From assembly GCA_963775805.1 (NCBI GenBank), contig CAVZKG010000002.1, forward strand, positions 797,586 to 861,585: 64,000 bases of DNA, read 5' to 3'. The stretch is from JAFAMB01 sp963775805 (GTDB lineage Bacteria > Verrucomicrobiota > Verrucomicrobiia > Chthoniobacterales > JAFAMB01). This document shows positions 52,015 through 61,476 of this stretch, one piece after another. Both the position numbers and the translations under genes were made by a program. The notes under the pieces were generated by a model, which saw only the letters and a list, made by a program, of their open reading frames with translations, ran no database searches and was not told the DNA's origin. Numbering within the stretch: the stretch's first letter is position 1; every line of letters starts with the position of its first letter.

Positions 52015-53139
52015 TCACTGATTCCTCGAATTTCCTTGGGTTCTCGGCGGTGGTCTCTCCTGAAGAACGACTTTCGTCGTTAGCTTGTTACCATCGCGAT
52101 AAATTGTCATTTCGACACTGCTTCCTGGAGGCGAAAAGATGATCGTTCGTTCCAATTCCAGGCGCGATCGGACCGGCTTCCCGTCGAGCGTTGTGATCAC
52201 ATCTTTGGCCTGCAACCCTGCCTGGTTGGCTGGAGAATTCCGGAGAACTAATTCAACCACGACGCCCTTTAGATTTTGCGGGATGTCGAAGTTTGCCGCC
52301 AGACCCGGGGTGAGCGTTTCCAATTCGGCGCCGAGATAGGCGCGGCGAACTTTTCCGTCTTGTCGCAACTCTTCCATGACTGCCTTGGCAAGCGGAGCCG
52401 CGATTGCGAGGTTAACACCGGACGGTGTGCCCTCCTTTTTACCCTGTGTGTCTTGACCACCGGGCAGGAATCCCGAGTTTATTCCGACCATCTCTCCGTT
52501 GAGATTGACCAGGGCACCACCCGAATTCCCGTGGTTAATTGCCGCGTCGGTTTGGATGTAGTCCTCGAACTGGCCTGGAGCAAGGGTCCGGTCGATAGCG
52601 CTGATGATCCCCATCGAAACGGATTGGCCTATACCAAGTGCGTTCCCGATCGCGAGCACCGCGTCGCCTACCCGATAGGAACCGGGATCCGCGAAATGGA
52701 GTGCCGGCAGATTTGTTTCCTCTATTTTGATTAGAGCAAGGTCTGTTTCAGGATCGGTCCCGATCACAGTGGCGGAATAGTCTTTCTGAACATCTTCTCG
52801 GCTGACGATGATGCCGGACGCTCCAGCGACCACATGGTTGTTGGTGAGGATATAGCCGTCTGGGGAGACAATGACGCCAGACCCCTGGCCTTCACCAACG
52901 ATGTCGGATTCGTCCGCATCCTTTTGCTTGGCAAACGGATCCGTATTTCTTTTGTCGGACCGCATCGTGGTAGTGATCGAAACGACCGAAGGCGCGATTC
53001 TGGCGACAAGATCTGCCACCCCGGAAGTCTGTTTCGGGTTTGTTGCTTGACCGAATCCAACTTCTGACAGACCGAAGACCGCAATTGAGGTTAGGGCGAC
53101 GAGGACAGAACTGATCGCAGACCGGATAGAGAAATTCAT
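52015..53139 (-). CDS. HtrA/DegP-like periplasmic serine protease with PDZ domain
   Basis: The 374-residue protein has a signal peptide (to about residue 30, GFGQA), a trypsin-like domain with the triad His in ILTNNHVVAG, Asp in TDLALIKIE and Ser in HGNSGGALV, and one PDZ domain (about 270-360: NSPANQAGLQAKDVITTLDG). Such proteases degrade or refold misfolded periplasmic proteins. It lies 75 bp upstream of the ABC exporter on the same strand and 18 bp after the next gene. Confidence 0.94.
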   Translation of the reverse strand: MNFSIRSAISSVLVALTSIAVFGLSEVGFGQATNPKQTSGVADLVARIAPSVVSITTTMRSDKRNTDPFAKQKDADESDIVGEGQGSGVIVSPDGYILTNNHVVAGASGIIVSREDVQKDYSATVIGTDPETDLALIKIEETNLPALHFADPGSYRVGDAVLAIGNALGIGQSVSMGIISAIDRTLAPGQFEDYIQTDAAINHGNSGGALVNLNGEMVGINSGFLPGGQDTQGKKEGTPSGVNLAIAAPLAKAVMEELRQDGKVRRAYLGAELETLTPGLAANFDIPQNLKGVVVELVLRNSPANQAGLQAKDVITTLDGKPVRSRLELERTIIFSPPGSSVEMTIYRDGNKLTTKVVLQERPPPRTQGNSRNQ

Positions 53140-53157
53140 AATTAAAGATGAGAAAGA

Positions 53158-53538
53158 CTAGGTCAAATGCGCGCCCGGATGCTTGTCGGCGAAATTTAAA
53201 AATTTTGCAGTATCGCTGCCTGCCGGATGGAAATGAAACCCGGTGTAGCAATACCCGTCATCCTGGTTAATGGCGGTTCCGTAGAGCACATCGGAATGTG
53301 GCCCAAATTGGCCATCCGCGCGGAGCACAAAATGCCGGGCAGAAACCTCGTCCCCGGAGTGGACATCCGGAAGGACCAGGCTGGTGTAGGGAGCGATTGG
53401 TAAATGTCCCAGTTCTTTGATTCTTTCCAACGAGACTCGGTGTTGTTTGGCGACTTCTTCCGGGAATTCATACACGAATCCGTCCGGTCCGGTCAGGAAA
53501 ATTGAGCCGAGAGGCTCCGGGTATTGTTTGATGCTCAT
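53158..53538 (-). CDS. conserved-looking hypothetical protein
   Basis: The ATG at 53536-53538 (126 residues) opens MSIKQYPEPLGSIFLTGPDG. The frame goes 13 codons further up. It is a soluble protein with no recognised family and has a GFHFHPAG segment near its end that might bind metal. It probably forms a short operon with the HtrA gene 18 bp downstream. The 270-bp gap to 53808 holds a purine-rich heptad-like run (53668-53700) and no gene. Confidence 0.6.
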   Translation of the reverse strand: MSIKQYPEPLGSIFLTGPDGFVYEFPEEVAKQHRVSLERIKELGHLPIAPYTSLVLPDVHSGDEVSARHFVLRADGQFGPHSDVLYGTAINQDDGYCYTGFHFHPAGSDTAKFLNFADKHPGAHLT

Positions 53539-53808
53539 TGCCGTGATTTGGGTTGTTACTAGGAGGACGAAGCACAACGGCGTTTTTGCAAACTTTCTCG
53601 AAACGTCTCACTGAAGAAGAACAGAGCCATGCAAGGAAAGGCACCACTCCGTGCCACCTTAAAGGGCGAAAGGCAGAAGGGAAAAGGCAGAAAGAGAGCA
53701 AAAAAAGGGTATTCGATCGTCGTAACTGGGTGGAAAGGCGCCTGTCCAGTTTCGACGGACCGCGTCAGAAATGGCTTCCATCGCCTGATGAAACCGTAAG
53801 ATTAAGAT

Positions 53809-54402
53809 ATGCGATTCACCCTTTTACCTGATCCCCGTTTGCGTAAGCACGCTTCGATCCTGGCGGATCGGCTCGATAAAGCTGCCAAGCTCGTTACGCG
53901 CGAAACGTTCACCGATTTCGCAGACGACTTGATGAGGACGGTAATGGAACAGGGTTTTAAGGCAGCTGGCGGAGACGAAGGGACGCTCTGGCTGGCGAAC
54001 CCGACCCAGCCGCAATTGGATGCGGTATTCAACAATGGTCCGACTGCTGAAACAATTCTGACGCTCAGTCAGCCGCTGAGCAGCGGCCTAATCAGTATGG
54101 TGTTTTCGACCGGACAACCATTTTGCGAGAATGAGATCGGCAAAAATCCGGACCATGACAAGAGCGTGGATCGCAAAACAGAGTCACCAATCGCCGCGAT
54201 GATTGCGGTTCCATTTTATTACGCGCAACAGTGCCGTGGCATTGTCTCCTGTGTTCAACTCGCGGAGAGACGGCGTGGCGCGAAAAAGCGAACCGCTTTT
54301 GATATGGAATCGATGCGAGAGATTGGCCGGGCGACGTCTCTGCTAACCCGTCTATTCGACTTCAAACTACTTTCCCGAATAATTGGTTATGGGAACAACT
54401 AA
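53809..54402 (+). CDS. GAF-domain protein
   Basis: The 197-residue protein is essentially one GAF domain (about 30-190: GDEGTLWLANP, GLISMVFSTGQPFCENEI, AAMIAVPFYYAQQCRGIVSCVQL) with an N-terminal helix. GAF domains bind small ligands such as cyclic nucleotides, so it could sense the product of the cyclase at 34110. It lies 104 bp upstream of the subtilisin gene on the same strand. Confidence 0.8.
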   Translation: MRFTLLPDPRLRKHASILADRLDKAAKLVTRETFTDFADDLMRTVMEQGFKAAGGDEGTLWLANPTQPQLDAVFNNGPTAETILTLSQPLSSGLISMVFSTGQPFCENEIGKNPDHDKSVDRKTESPIAAMIAVPFYYAQQCRGIVSCVQLAERRRGAKKRTAFDMESMREIGRATSLLTRLFDFKLLSRIIGYGNN

Positions 54403-54506
54403 GCCCGCAAATCGCGCGAGCCAAAAAGCTCTCAAAATATGCGGACTGTAGTGCCGTTCATAGAGGGTCTCGTATGCAAAACCGGATCTAAGACGAAAGT
54501 AAACTG

Positions 54507-55361
54507 GTGAAACGTTGGGTATCACTCGATGAAGCTCAATCGGCGATTGTTTCTGGAACCGGGGCCGGAATCCGGATTGCCGTTTTGGACAGCGGGATTG
54601 AAGCGTCCCACCCCGGGCTGCTCGGTTTGAGACTGTCAGATGACTTGGCCTTTATTTCGGATGGAAACACTGTGCTTCTCGAACCGGGAGGCGGCCGGGA
54701 TGTGAATGGGCACGGCACAGGGATCACTGGGATTATTCGGACGCTCGCACCGAAAGCGGAGATTGGCAGTTTTCGTGTTCTTCGAATGGGACTTTTCGAT
54801 CTCACTTCGAAACGGGACATCATTCAAAGGGCAGCGTTCGAGGCGATCGATCGAGGATACCAGATTTTGAATTGCAGCTTCGGGTGCAGGGGCGAAAGGG
54901 AATTCATTATGGAATTCAAGGATTGGGTCGACGAGGCCTATGTGAAAGGGGTTCATATTATCAGCGCCGGCAGCAACAGAGATTTCACTGAGCGTGAGTG
55001 GCCTGCGTATTTTCCGACGGTGATTTCGGTCGACAAGATGCACGTTGAGCGACTGGACCGATTTTTCTACCGGCCCGGTAATCTGGTCGAGTTTGTCGCC
55101 AAAGGTCAACATTCGGACCTGCTCTGTCTCGAGGGAAAAAGGATGAACGGATTCGGTACAAGCTTCGCGGCACCCGTTGCCACGGCGTTGCTTGCCAGGA
55201 TTCTATCGGTGTATCCGGAACTTTCGCCGCTTGCTGCGAAAGAATTGCTACGGCTTTTGGCAGAACCCTGGTCAGAGGCGGAAAGGCCGGATGCTGGTGA
55301 GTCGGGACGTCGGCGAGCGGTCGAAAGGCCGGGCGAGTCGAGAGCAAAGAGTCGTACTTGA
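54507..55361 (+). CDS. compact S8 (subtilisin-like) peptidase, no signal peptide
   Basis: Starting at GTG 54507, the 284-residue enzyme has the triad Asp in IRIAVLDSGIEASHPG, His in DVNGHGTGITG and Ser in GFGTSFAAPVATALL, with Asn in SAGSNRD for the oxyanion hole. No signal peptide or propeptide is visible, so it probably acts in the cytoplasm. The last 25 residues are Arg- and Glu-rich and may be disordered. It lies 12 bp upstream of the ABC exporter at 55374, a pairing seen in some peptide maturation and export systems. Confidence 0.88.
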   Translation: MKRWVSLDEAQSAIVSGTGAGIRIAVLDSGIEASHPGLLGLRLSDDLAFISDGNTVLLEPGGGRDVNGHGTGITGIIRTLAPKAEIGSFRVLRMGLFDLTSKRDIIQRAAFEAIDRGYQILNCSFGCRGEREFIMEFKDWVDEAYVKGVHIISAGSNRDFTEREWPAYFPTVISVDKMHVERLDRFFYRPGNLVEFVAKGQHSDLLCLEGKRMNGFGTSFAAPVATALLARILSVYPELSPLAAKELLRLLAEPWSEAERPDAGESGRRRAVERPGESRAKSRT

Positions 55362-55373
55362 TCTGAACGCCGA

Positions 55374-57215
55374 ATGGATGCTCCGACTAGCAAACCCGCG
55401 ACCTTTTGGGAGGATGTTCGGCTAGCCTGGAGTTTCCGGTCGTTTTTTCTACCTTTCCTTCTCCCTGCGGCCTGCCTGCTGTTGATGGCATTTGTCCAAG
55501 CAACGCTTCTGTTCGGATCGACAACCGCTGGGCAACACATCATCGATTCGCTAACTTCCAGGAGAGGAGAGGGAACTCTTCCTGTGCCGACGCGTATTCT
55601 CGGGTTCGCGGTCAATTCTGGCGATCCGGTTTCGTTAGCGTTTTTTATGGCGGCGCTTCTGTTCGTTGCTTCCGTGGTTGGAATCGCCGCCGAACAGCTC
55701 CGGATCGCGCTGAATCAAGGGTTCCGGTTGCAGATTCAGCGCGAACTTCTGCGAGCTCTGACGCTTGAACCGGGCGACTCGCGTGCCCTACGACAAACTG
55801 GCGAGACGATTAAGATATTCATGGGGGACGCCGCAGGTCTCAGCGTTCTCTTGATTTTTGGAGTGCTGGGAATCTTTGAGAACGGGACAAAAGCGATCAC
55901 CTACGCAATCGGTCTGTATCGAATTCCCGATGGCTGGAAGATTCTGTTCTTGCTCGTTCCGGTGGCGGTGGCTTCCCAATTACTTGTGAATCGCGCTTTT
56001 TCCGGTGCAGAACGGCACACGAATGAAGCGAGCGACAAGCTGAACCGGCAATCAGCTGCCCGCGTTGCCCGATTTTTCGAGCTCGTTGGACGCCTTGTCT
56101 ATTTTGGTGGTGAGCGGAAAGAATCGAACGAAATTCTTCGCCTTGCGTCGGAGACTGGGAAGGCGAATCGGAGGTTCAGCCTGATTTCGTCGACCAGGGC
56201 CGCGGCGGCAGGAATCGTCACAACTCTCTCGCTTCCTTTAATCGTCATTCTCCTCGTGCGTGGAGTGGTACCGGTTACGCCAGGGGCGATTGTCCAGGCG
56301 CAGAGTTTGCTCGCTCTCTTGCTGATGAGTCTATCGGCCTTGGCGTCAATCCCCCTAATGATCGCGGGATCGAGTCCGGCGATGCGCCAGATTCGAAAGA
56401 TTCTGAATATACCGATGCCGGGCCCGCCACCTGTGCAGTTAACTGAGCTTGCTGAACGACTTGCACCCGCTTCGCTGCGGCTAAAGGAAGTGACATATTG
56501 TTACCCAGGCGCAACAAAACCGGTTCTCACCGGAGTGACCGTGGACATTCCGGCCGGCTCAGTCGTGGGGATTACGGGAAAATCGGGTTCTGGCAAGAGC
56601 ACGTTGGGAAAACTCTTGAATGGCGATCTGTCGCCAACAAACGGCGAAATATATGTCGATGAAGTCGACATTTCGGGGTGGCATCTAATTTGGAAACGAG
56701 AGTTGATCGGGTTTCTTCCGACCGGGTTCGAGTTTCTGAATGGGACACTCGAAGAAAATGTTCTGATCGGGAGAGAGCGCTCGGGCGTTGACCATTTTGA
56801 GGATGCTCTGCGGTTATCTGGAGTTGCAAAATTTTTGGAAGAAGAGGGCCTGACTCTCCAACATTCTATCCGGAGTTTGAGTGGCGAAGGTTTTTTGTCG
56901 TTCGGTCAACGCCGACGCGTCGGGATTGCTCAACTGCTTTGTGGGAGACAGCGGGTCCTGCTCTTTGACGAACCGGGTTCGAGTCTCGATCCTCAAACCA
57001 TGCAAGAAGTTGCCGCGAACCTGCGGGAAGCCGTTCGCGGTCGGACCACACTGGTGATTACTCATGACCCAGATATCTTCCAGACGGATTTTAATCTGTT
57101 TATTAAGAACGGTATGATCGTTGATGTTGGGACGCACTCAGATTTGATGCGGGGAAATAGTGATTACTTTGAGCTGCTCAATAAGAACGTGCAGGAACGC
57201 AGCGGACATTCTTGA
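55374..57215 (+). CDS. ABC half-exporter (fused permease-ATPase), atypical signature
   Basis: The 613-residue protein has an exporter membrane domain (about 20-330) and an ATPase domain with Walker A GKSGSGKSTLGK, Walker B VLLFDEPGSSLD and switch His in VITHD. The signature reads LSFGQ in place of LSGGQ, so ATP hydrolysis at one site may be weak, as in heterodimeric exporters. It directly follows the subtilisin gene. The half-exporter at 49993 (ordinary signature, altered Walker A) is a candidate partner. Confidence 0.88.
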   Translation: MDAPTSKPATFWEDVRLAWSFRSFFLPFLLPAACLLLMAFVQATLLFGSTTAGQHIIDSLTSRRGEGTLPVPTRILGFAVNSGDPVSLAFFMAALLFVASVVGIAAEQLRIALNQGFRLQIQRELLRALTLEPGDSRALRQTGETIKIFMGDAAGLSVLLIFGVLGIFENGTKAITYAIGLYRIPDGWKILFLLVPVAVASQLLVNRAFSGAERHTNEASDKLNRQSAARVARFFELVGRLVYFGGERKESNEILRLASETGKANRRFSLISSTRAAAAGIVTTLSLPLIVILLVRGVVPVTPGAIVQAQSLLALLLMSLSALASIPLMIAGSSPAMRQIRKILNIPMPGPPPVQLTELAERLAPASLRLKEVTYCYPGATKPVLTGVTVDIPAGSVVGITGKSGSGKSTLGKLLNGDLSPTNGEIYVDEVDISGWHLIWKRELIGFLPTGFEFLNGTLEENVLIGRERSGVDHFEDALRLSGVAKFLEEEGLTLQHSIRSLSGEGFLSFGQRRRVGIAQLLCGRQRVLLFDEPGSSLDPQTMQEVAANLREAVRGRTTLVITHDPDIFQTDFNLFIKNGMIVDVGTHSDLMRGNSDYFELLNKNVQERSGHS

Positions 57216-57245
57216 GGTTCCTGAGTGAATTCACGGTGGGGAAAG

Positions 57246-57282
57246 AAGTTGCCAGTGTCGGATGTTAGTTGTCAGTGGGAGG
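57246..57282. repeat. degenerate heptad run (GTCAGTT type)
   Basis: This resembles the run at 9481-9514 and precedes the DUF5069 gene. Confidence 0.4.
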
Positions 57283-57322
57283 GACCTCCTGTTAGAGTCT
57301 CATACCCACCCCCCTAAATATT

Positions 57323-57763
57323 ATGAACAAGATTGTTCCCCTCATCGGTTCGGCAGAAGTGGGACCGCTCGGCGTGCTGCATCTGCCTCGTCTCTGGCTC
57401 AAAGTTTCATTGGATGGAAAAGGACTGTTGGCAGATGGATATCCTGCTGTTGGCACCGGTTTCGATCAAATGGTCCTCGACGGGCTGAATTTGAAGAAGG
57501 AAGATGTAGTTGGTTACATTACGAAGGATCATCCCTCGTATTGCGAGTTCGAGACCTGGATAAAACAACAATCTGGTGCACGGCTAGATGCCGGATCAAT
57601 CGAAAAACTAAATGAGGCGATCCGAGGCTTTGACCATGATGAAGGGACAGTTCAGGCCGTGCTCGGAGAAAATGGATTGCCAGTGGACATCGGAATTCGG
57701 GATGCGGTGACTCTAAACCGGATCGACGACTGGAAGTGTTTCCACGAGGCTGTGCTTAAGTAG
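57323..57763 (+). CDS. DUF5069 family protein
   Basis: The 146-residue protein matches DUF5069: GPLGVLHLPRLWLKVSLDGKG near the start, then FDQMVLDGLNL and FETWI. The domain is frequent in Verrucomicrobiota and related phyla, and its function is unknown. The 3' end overlaps the tam pseudogene by 8 bases in convergent orientation. Confidence 0.85.
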   Translation: MNKIVPLIGSAEVGPLGVLHLPRLWLKVSLDGKGLLADGYPAVGTGFDQMVLDGLNLKKEDVVGYITKDHPSYCEFETWIKQQSGARLDAGSIEKLNEAIRGFDHDEGTVQAVLGENGLPVDIGIRDAVTLNRIDDWKCFHEAVLK

Positions 57764-58174
57764 ATTTTGGCTGCTGCGCCGGACCTGGATCCGGCGCGCG
57801 AACGGCAATCGCAAATATTCTGCGAAACGGAAACAGGACGTTTCCGTTCGCTCTTATGGGGAAGAGACTTTTGTAGATCTCCAGAACGGATGCTTTAAAT
57901 CGGCATTTGAGTTCGGCCGAAGGCAATCCTTCCAGATACGGTTTGAGCCCTGTGCCGGAGTAGAAATCTACGATTGCCTCGGCGTTTTCCATCACATGGA
58001 AATAGACAGTCTCCCAGATGTGAAGCTCCTTCGACATCGGAGCGAGCCAGTCGTAGTATTCGCCCGGGGTATGCGTCCGGAGAGATTGATCTTCGACACC
58101 AGATCGACGGAGGGCTGAGTTCTCTCCCGTCCGTAGCGTAGATAGAGCTGCGAATCCCACTCTATTTGCGACAT
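57756..58174 (-). pseudogene. tam: trans-aconitate 2-methyltransferase remnant with internal deletion
   Basis: The minus strand from 58174 begins like Tam (SQIEWDSQLYLRYGRERTQPS then VDLVSKI). After about 30 codons the frame shifts, and a second frame encodes the Tam C-terminal part (EYYDWLAP, IWETVYFHVMENAEAIVDFY, GTGLKPYLEGLP, GNVLFPFRRIFAIA). The roughly 130-residue SAM-binding core with its GCGPG motif is missing, so the gene cannot make an active enzyme. Full-length Tam is about 250 residues. Confidence 0.8.
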
Positions 58175-58182
58175 CGATGGTC

Positions 58183-58758
58183 CTACGGTGGCGAAGACTC
58201 TGTTGGAGGTTTGGTCAGATCCTCGTAGGAAGCAACGGCCGAATCGAACGCGGAGATGGCCTGCTTGAAAGCATCTTCATCGCGTGCAGACAAGGTGATG
58301 AAGTGGATCGAACCATTTGCCTTGATATAGGCGGCAGCTTCGAAATTCCCGTATTGATCTCCGGTATAATAGTAAATCTCGGCTTTGCTCGCGTCCTGTG
58401 TGGTGAGAGTCCGGACATGTTTGGCTTTCACGTCGGGACTGCCTGATTCCTTTAAGTTGCGAAGAGTGTCATTGACCTGATCGGTGATGTTCTGGACCGC
58501 TGGTCCGAGGGTGCGTACCCGGACGTAAATGACAGCCCTGCTCTCCTGCCAATTATTGCCGGTCGGATAGAGAACGAGGCTGAGTCCCTGGGTTTTCGCG
58601 GCGTCATCGTCTACAACCCAGCTGCGTGGAGCTTTAATTTCGAATGCGTAGTCTTTCCCGTGAACCTCGCTGTACCCTTCGAGCATGGGTCCAGCCGAAA
58701 CGGCGCCGACCGAAAGAATACAAAAACAAAGAGATAGGGGTAGGCAAGACAGGCGCAT
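58183..58758 (-). CDS. secreted protein, unknown (PsbP/DUF1795-like appearance)
   Basis: The ATG at 58756-58758 opens a signal peptide (RLSCLPLSLCFCILSVGAVSAG) and gives 191 residues. The mature part has FEIKAPRSWVVDDDAAKTQG and SIHFITLSARDEDAFKQAISAF, the look of small periplasmic PsbP/DUF1795-type folds; this is a weak call. The longer upstream frame runs through the neighbouring gene's terminator and is not used. Confidence 0.65.
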   Translation of the reverse strand: MRLSCLPLSLCFCILSVGAVSAGPMLEGYSEVHGKDYAFEIKAPRSWVVDDDAAKTQGLSLVLYPTGNNWQESRAVIYVRVRTLGPAVQNITDQVNDTLRNLKESGSPDVKAKHVRTLTTQDASKAEIYYYTGDQYGNFEAAAYIKANGSIHFITLSARDEDAFKQAISAFDSAVASYEDLTKPPTESSPP

Positions 58759-58821
58759 AATCTGGAGAGCGCCACTATAATGCGGATTTGGTTCCCAGGG
58801 CAAATGAACCGCAAGAATGCC

Positions 58822-58855
58822 AAAAGGGCGATCAACCCTCGTGGGTTGATCGCCC
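58822..58855 (-). terminator. rho-independent terminator of the SGNH hydrolase gene
   Basis: GGGCGATCAACCC and its complement form a perfect 13-bp stem with a 4-base loop. On the minus strand it is followed by CTTTT. It lies 25 bases after the SGNH stop codon. Confidence 0.85.
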
Positions 58856-58879
58856 GTAAATCCGATTCTTTGGCAACGG

Positions 58880-60301
58880 TTAAGGTTTGTCCGGTGCGAA
58901 TGGAGCGATATCGATCGAGTTCGCTTCTGCCTGATAGCCGGCTCGATTTGGATGCAGGTAGTCACCCGTCGTTCCGCCAGTGGTGCTGTTTGGAACGAAT
59001 TGCGGCCAAATTCCACCGGTCGATGGATCGTAGGTTGCCGCGTCGAAGTCTTCGACACCGTCAAACAGGCCGTTGTTGCGGATGAAGGTATTGATTACAA
59101 CCCGATTAGCCAGGCCGGTTGGCGTGCCGTAGCCGCCGCTCGGGTCCCCTTTTGGTGAAGTCAGTGTCGCCCCGTAGATTTTCAATCCAGCAGCGTGAAC
59201 CCGGCTAACGATCGTCTGATAAGCAGCAATTGTTGTGGGAGCCAGTATTCCGTAGGAGCCGTAGTCGTTGGGACCGTCGTACAGAATAACGTCGGTCACA
59301 CCGGCGACATTGATGACATCCCTGTTGAGGCGCTGCTGAAAAAATTGTGCCAATCCGCTTGTCCCCGCCGGCGGCAATGCGGCGGTGTCACCGGAGAGAC
59401 CGGTATTGACGACTGATACATCCCGGCCGAAGGCCTCATGCAACCGCCGTGACAGGTCGTCCGACCAGCGATCGTTGCCGTTCAATGAGGATAAGGTGCC
59501 GTCTACAACAGACGCGCCGGTCGCGAGAACAACTTTTGTAGTCGCTGGAGCCTTCACTTCGAAGGAGCCCAGAAAAAACCAGCTCGTGGTGGTGTACGGG
59601 AGGTTGTTGTCATCCGTGTCGTGCGTTCGATCTCCAGCGTTGGGCGCAGAGAGATAGGAAGTTTGCAACGCCTCCTGGTGATACGTGATCGGTCCACTTG
59701 TTCCCTTGATGTACAAGTTGACGGCCAATTTTGCTCCATTCAGGTATGGGTCGGTTGCGTTTGCGCCGGGCTGTCCGTGATCGTTCAAAGGCAACGCGTT
59801 GTTTCCCTGAGCGGGCGCGGACAATTCGAAAGAGTCACTGTAGAGCTCCTGGCCGGCAGGGATCGTAACACTGGTTCGACCGCCGAATGTCACTGTGCGA
59901 AGGGAGCCGGGCGTAATGTTTCCGGGACTGCTTTGCCAGGCAACTGTGACTGACCCAAAGGTAACGGGTTGAGTGCCGAAAAGGTTAGTCAAACGCAGAC
60001 GAGCCTCGTTCTCCCATAGGTCCGGCTTGATTATGATTCGAAACGTCTGTTCCTGGGCCCCGGTTGTGAAACTGGGAAACGCGAACGCGAGGTCAGGCGA
60101 GGGACTTCCCGGCTGGCCACTCAGGACGCCTTGTGCGGCTGCGGTCCAGGATGCGACCCATTTCCATGAGGGCGCCTCCGGTTCACTTGCTTGAGCTACA
60201 CTTGCGCAGGCAAACGCAGCGGTAGCAGCCGCGGCAAGCGCAACATGTCTTGACTTGAGCGTAAACGCGATTCTGTGAGGTAAATGAAGAAGGGATAACA
60301 T
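58880..60301 (-). CDS. secreted SGNH/GDSL-like hydrolase with altered GDS motif
   Basis: The 473-residue protein has a signal peptide (to about residue 39, VAQASEP), an N-terminal beta-rich region and a C-terminal SGNH domain. Block I reads ATGASVVDG, so the usual Asp of GDS is Ala while the Ser remains. Block III is DGPNDYG and block V is GDYLHPNRAG with the catalytic Asp-His. It resembles secreted rhamnogalacturonan or lipid esterases of this fold. Activity is uncertain because of block I. It ends at a strong terminator. Confidence 0.8.
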   Translation of the reverse strand: MLSLLHLPHRIAFTLKSRHVALAAAATAAFACASVAQASEPEAPSWKWVASWTAAAQGVLSGQPGSPSPDLAFAFPSFTTGAQEQTFRIIIKPDLWENEARLRLTNLFGTQPVTFGSVTVAWQSSPGNITPGSLRTVTFGGRTSVTIPAGQELYSDSFELSAPAQGNNALPLNDHGQPGANATDPYLNGAKLAVNLYIKGTSGPITYHQEALQTSYLSAPNAGDRTHDTDDNNLPYTTTSWFFLGSFEVKAPATTKVVLATGASVVDGTLSSLNGNDRWSDDLSRRLHEAFGRDVSVVNTGLSGDTAALPPAGTSGLAQFFQQRLNRDVINVAGVTDVILYDGPNDYGSYGILAPTTIAAYQTIVSRVHAAGLKIYGATLTSPKGDPSGGYGTPTGLANRVVINTFIRNNGLFDGVEDFDAATYDPSTGGIWPQFVPNSTTGGTTGDYLHPNRAGYQAEANSIDIAPFAPDKP

Positions 60302-60888
60302 AGCAATAAGTCCGGTTAAAGCGGGCGAGATAGCAGTAAACTACCGCAAGAAGGTATAAACTATACTAAATAAGTCTACTCAATTATCCGTCATTTTTTA
60401 GATGCTTCCCGTTGGAAAAAAACAGTGCAATCTGCCGGAATGTCGTCGAATGCTCGATGGATTTGATGAACTTAAGCCGCAACTTAGCGCCAAATTGATT
60501 TGAATTGCTTCCGAAAAATCAAGATCTGCGGCTGAATTGCAAGAATTTTAACAGTGTGGCACAGGCCACATGATCTGAAGTCGAGTTTCAGAAAACTCGT
60601 TGCCGGCAAGGAACGATAAAAGGAGCCGCTTACGGACAAGACAGAATACCGTAAATCTCAAATTTTATTCAATACTACTGGAAAAGTATGATAAGAACGG
60701 CGGCGTTAAGCGATCCGTTTCCTACGCCTTTCGATGCCCGTAAAATCCAAAATTTACGAACGTTGCCGAGCCGAAAGTATCATAGGCGTCCCGCCTGTGA
60801 CCCCTCTCGTCATTGAGAAGTGTCCAGTAGTATATGGCCAAGATTTCCTGCGCTTGCTTTTGAGCCGGCGCACACCAGTTCCATGGGA
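60302..60888. other. 587-bp intergenic region with part of a dispersed repeat
   Basis: No gene is seen. The first 100 bases are AT-rich and probably hold the promoter of the SGNH gene. A small TGTGGC/GCCACA hairpin lies at 60555-60570. The right part holds an element remnant (60700-60804). Confidence 0.6.
60700..60804. repeat. right-half copy of the MITE/REP-like element
   Basis: GCCGAGCCGAAAGTATCATA followed by AGGCGTCCCGCCTGTGAC matches the right end of the element at 17315-17356, and the preceding bases match its interior in part. The left end is absent. Confidence 0.6.
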
Positions 60889-61476
60889 TCAATTCTTCCG
60901 AACCCGAAATAATCGTGGAGCGATGGAGGAATCGCTGCTGCTGATCAGCTCTTCGACTCGCCATTGATCTTCGGAAAGCTGCTCCAGGAATTGGCGCAGT
61001 TCAGTGTATTCCTCAGGCCCCCCTGCATGCCCTCGATAAACCAGGAGAGTTACCCGGCCATTGTCGGAAAGGTGATCAAGAATCGCGCGCAAAGCGGCGA
61101 CGGTGGTGTCGCCACGTGTGATGATCTGCCGATTCCCTCTGGGGAGATATCCGAGATTGAACATTGCCCCCTGGATCATCGCGCCGACCGGCAGATAATC
61201 TTCCAGCCTTGAATGAGAATCGTGAATCAGCGAAACCCGATCAGCCGCCCCGACAAATTTTAGAAGCTCTCTTGCTCCAGCAAGCGCTGCTTTTTGAACG
61301 TCGAATCCGAGGACCCTTCCGCGGAGGCCAACGCGATGCGCGAGAAAAAGTGTGTCATATCCGTTGCCGACGGTTGCATCGACTGCAAGAGCGCCATCTG
61401 ACAGGCCCTCTTCGATCCAGTTCACAGCCTCTGCAGTCAGGCGTTCCGTCGTAGTTGCCACAACGATTTTCGGCAT
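60889..61476 (-). CDS. mnmM: MnmM-like tRNA wobble-uridine methyltransferase
   Basis: The 195-residue class I methyltransferase resembles YtqB/MnmM, which turns nm5(s2)U into mnm5(s2)U at position 34 of tRNA. Signs are VDATVGNGYDTLFLAHRVG (SAM site), FNLGYLPRGNR and RVTLLVYRGHAGGPEE. It overlaps the preceding FAD oxidoreductase gene by 40 bases, so the two are made together. The start at 61476 fits the family length of about 190 residues. Confidence 0.85.
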   Translation of the reverse strand: MPKIVVATTTERLTAEAVNWIEEGLSDGALAVDATVGNGYDTLFLAHRVGLRGRVLGFDVQKAALAGARELLKFVGAADRVSLIHDSHSRLEDYLPVGAMIQGAMFNLGYLPRGNRQIITRGDTTVAALRAILDHLSDNGRVTLLVYRGHAGGPEEYTELRQFLEQLSEDQWRVEELISSSDSSIAPRLFRVRKN

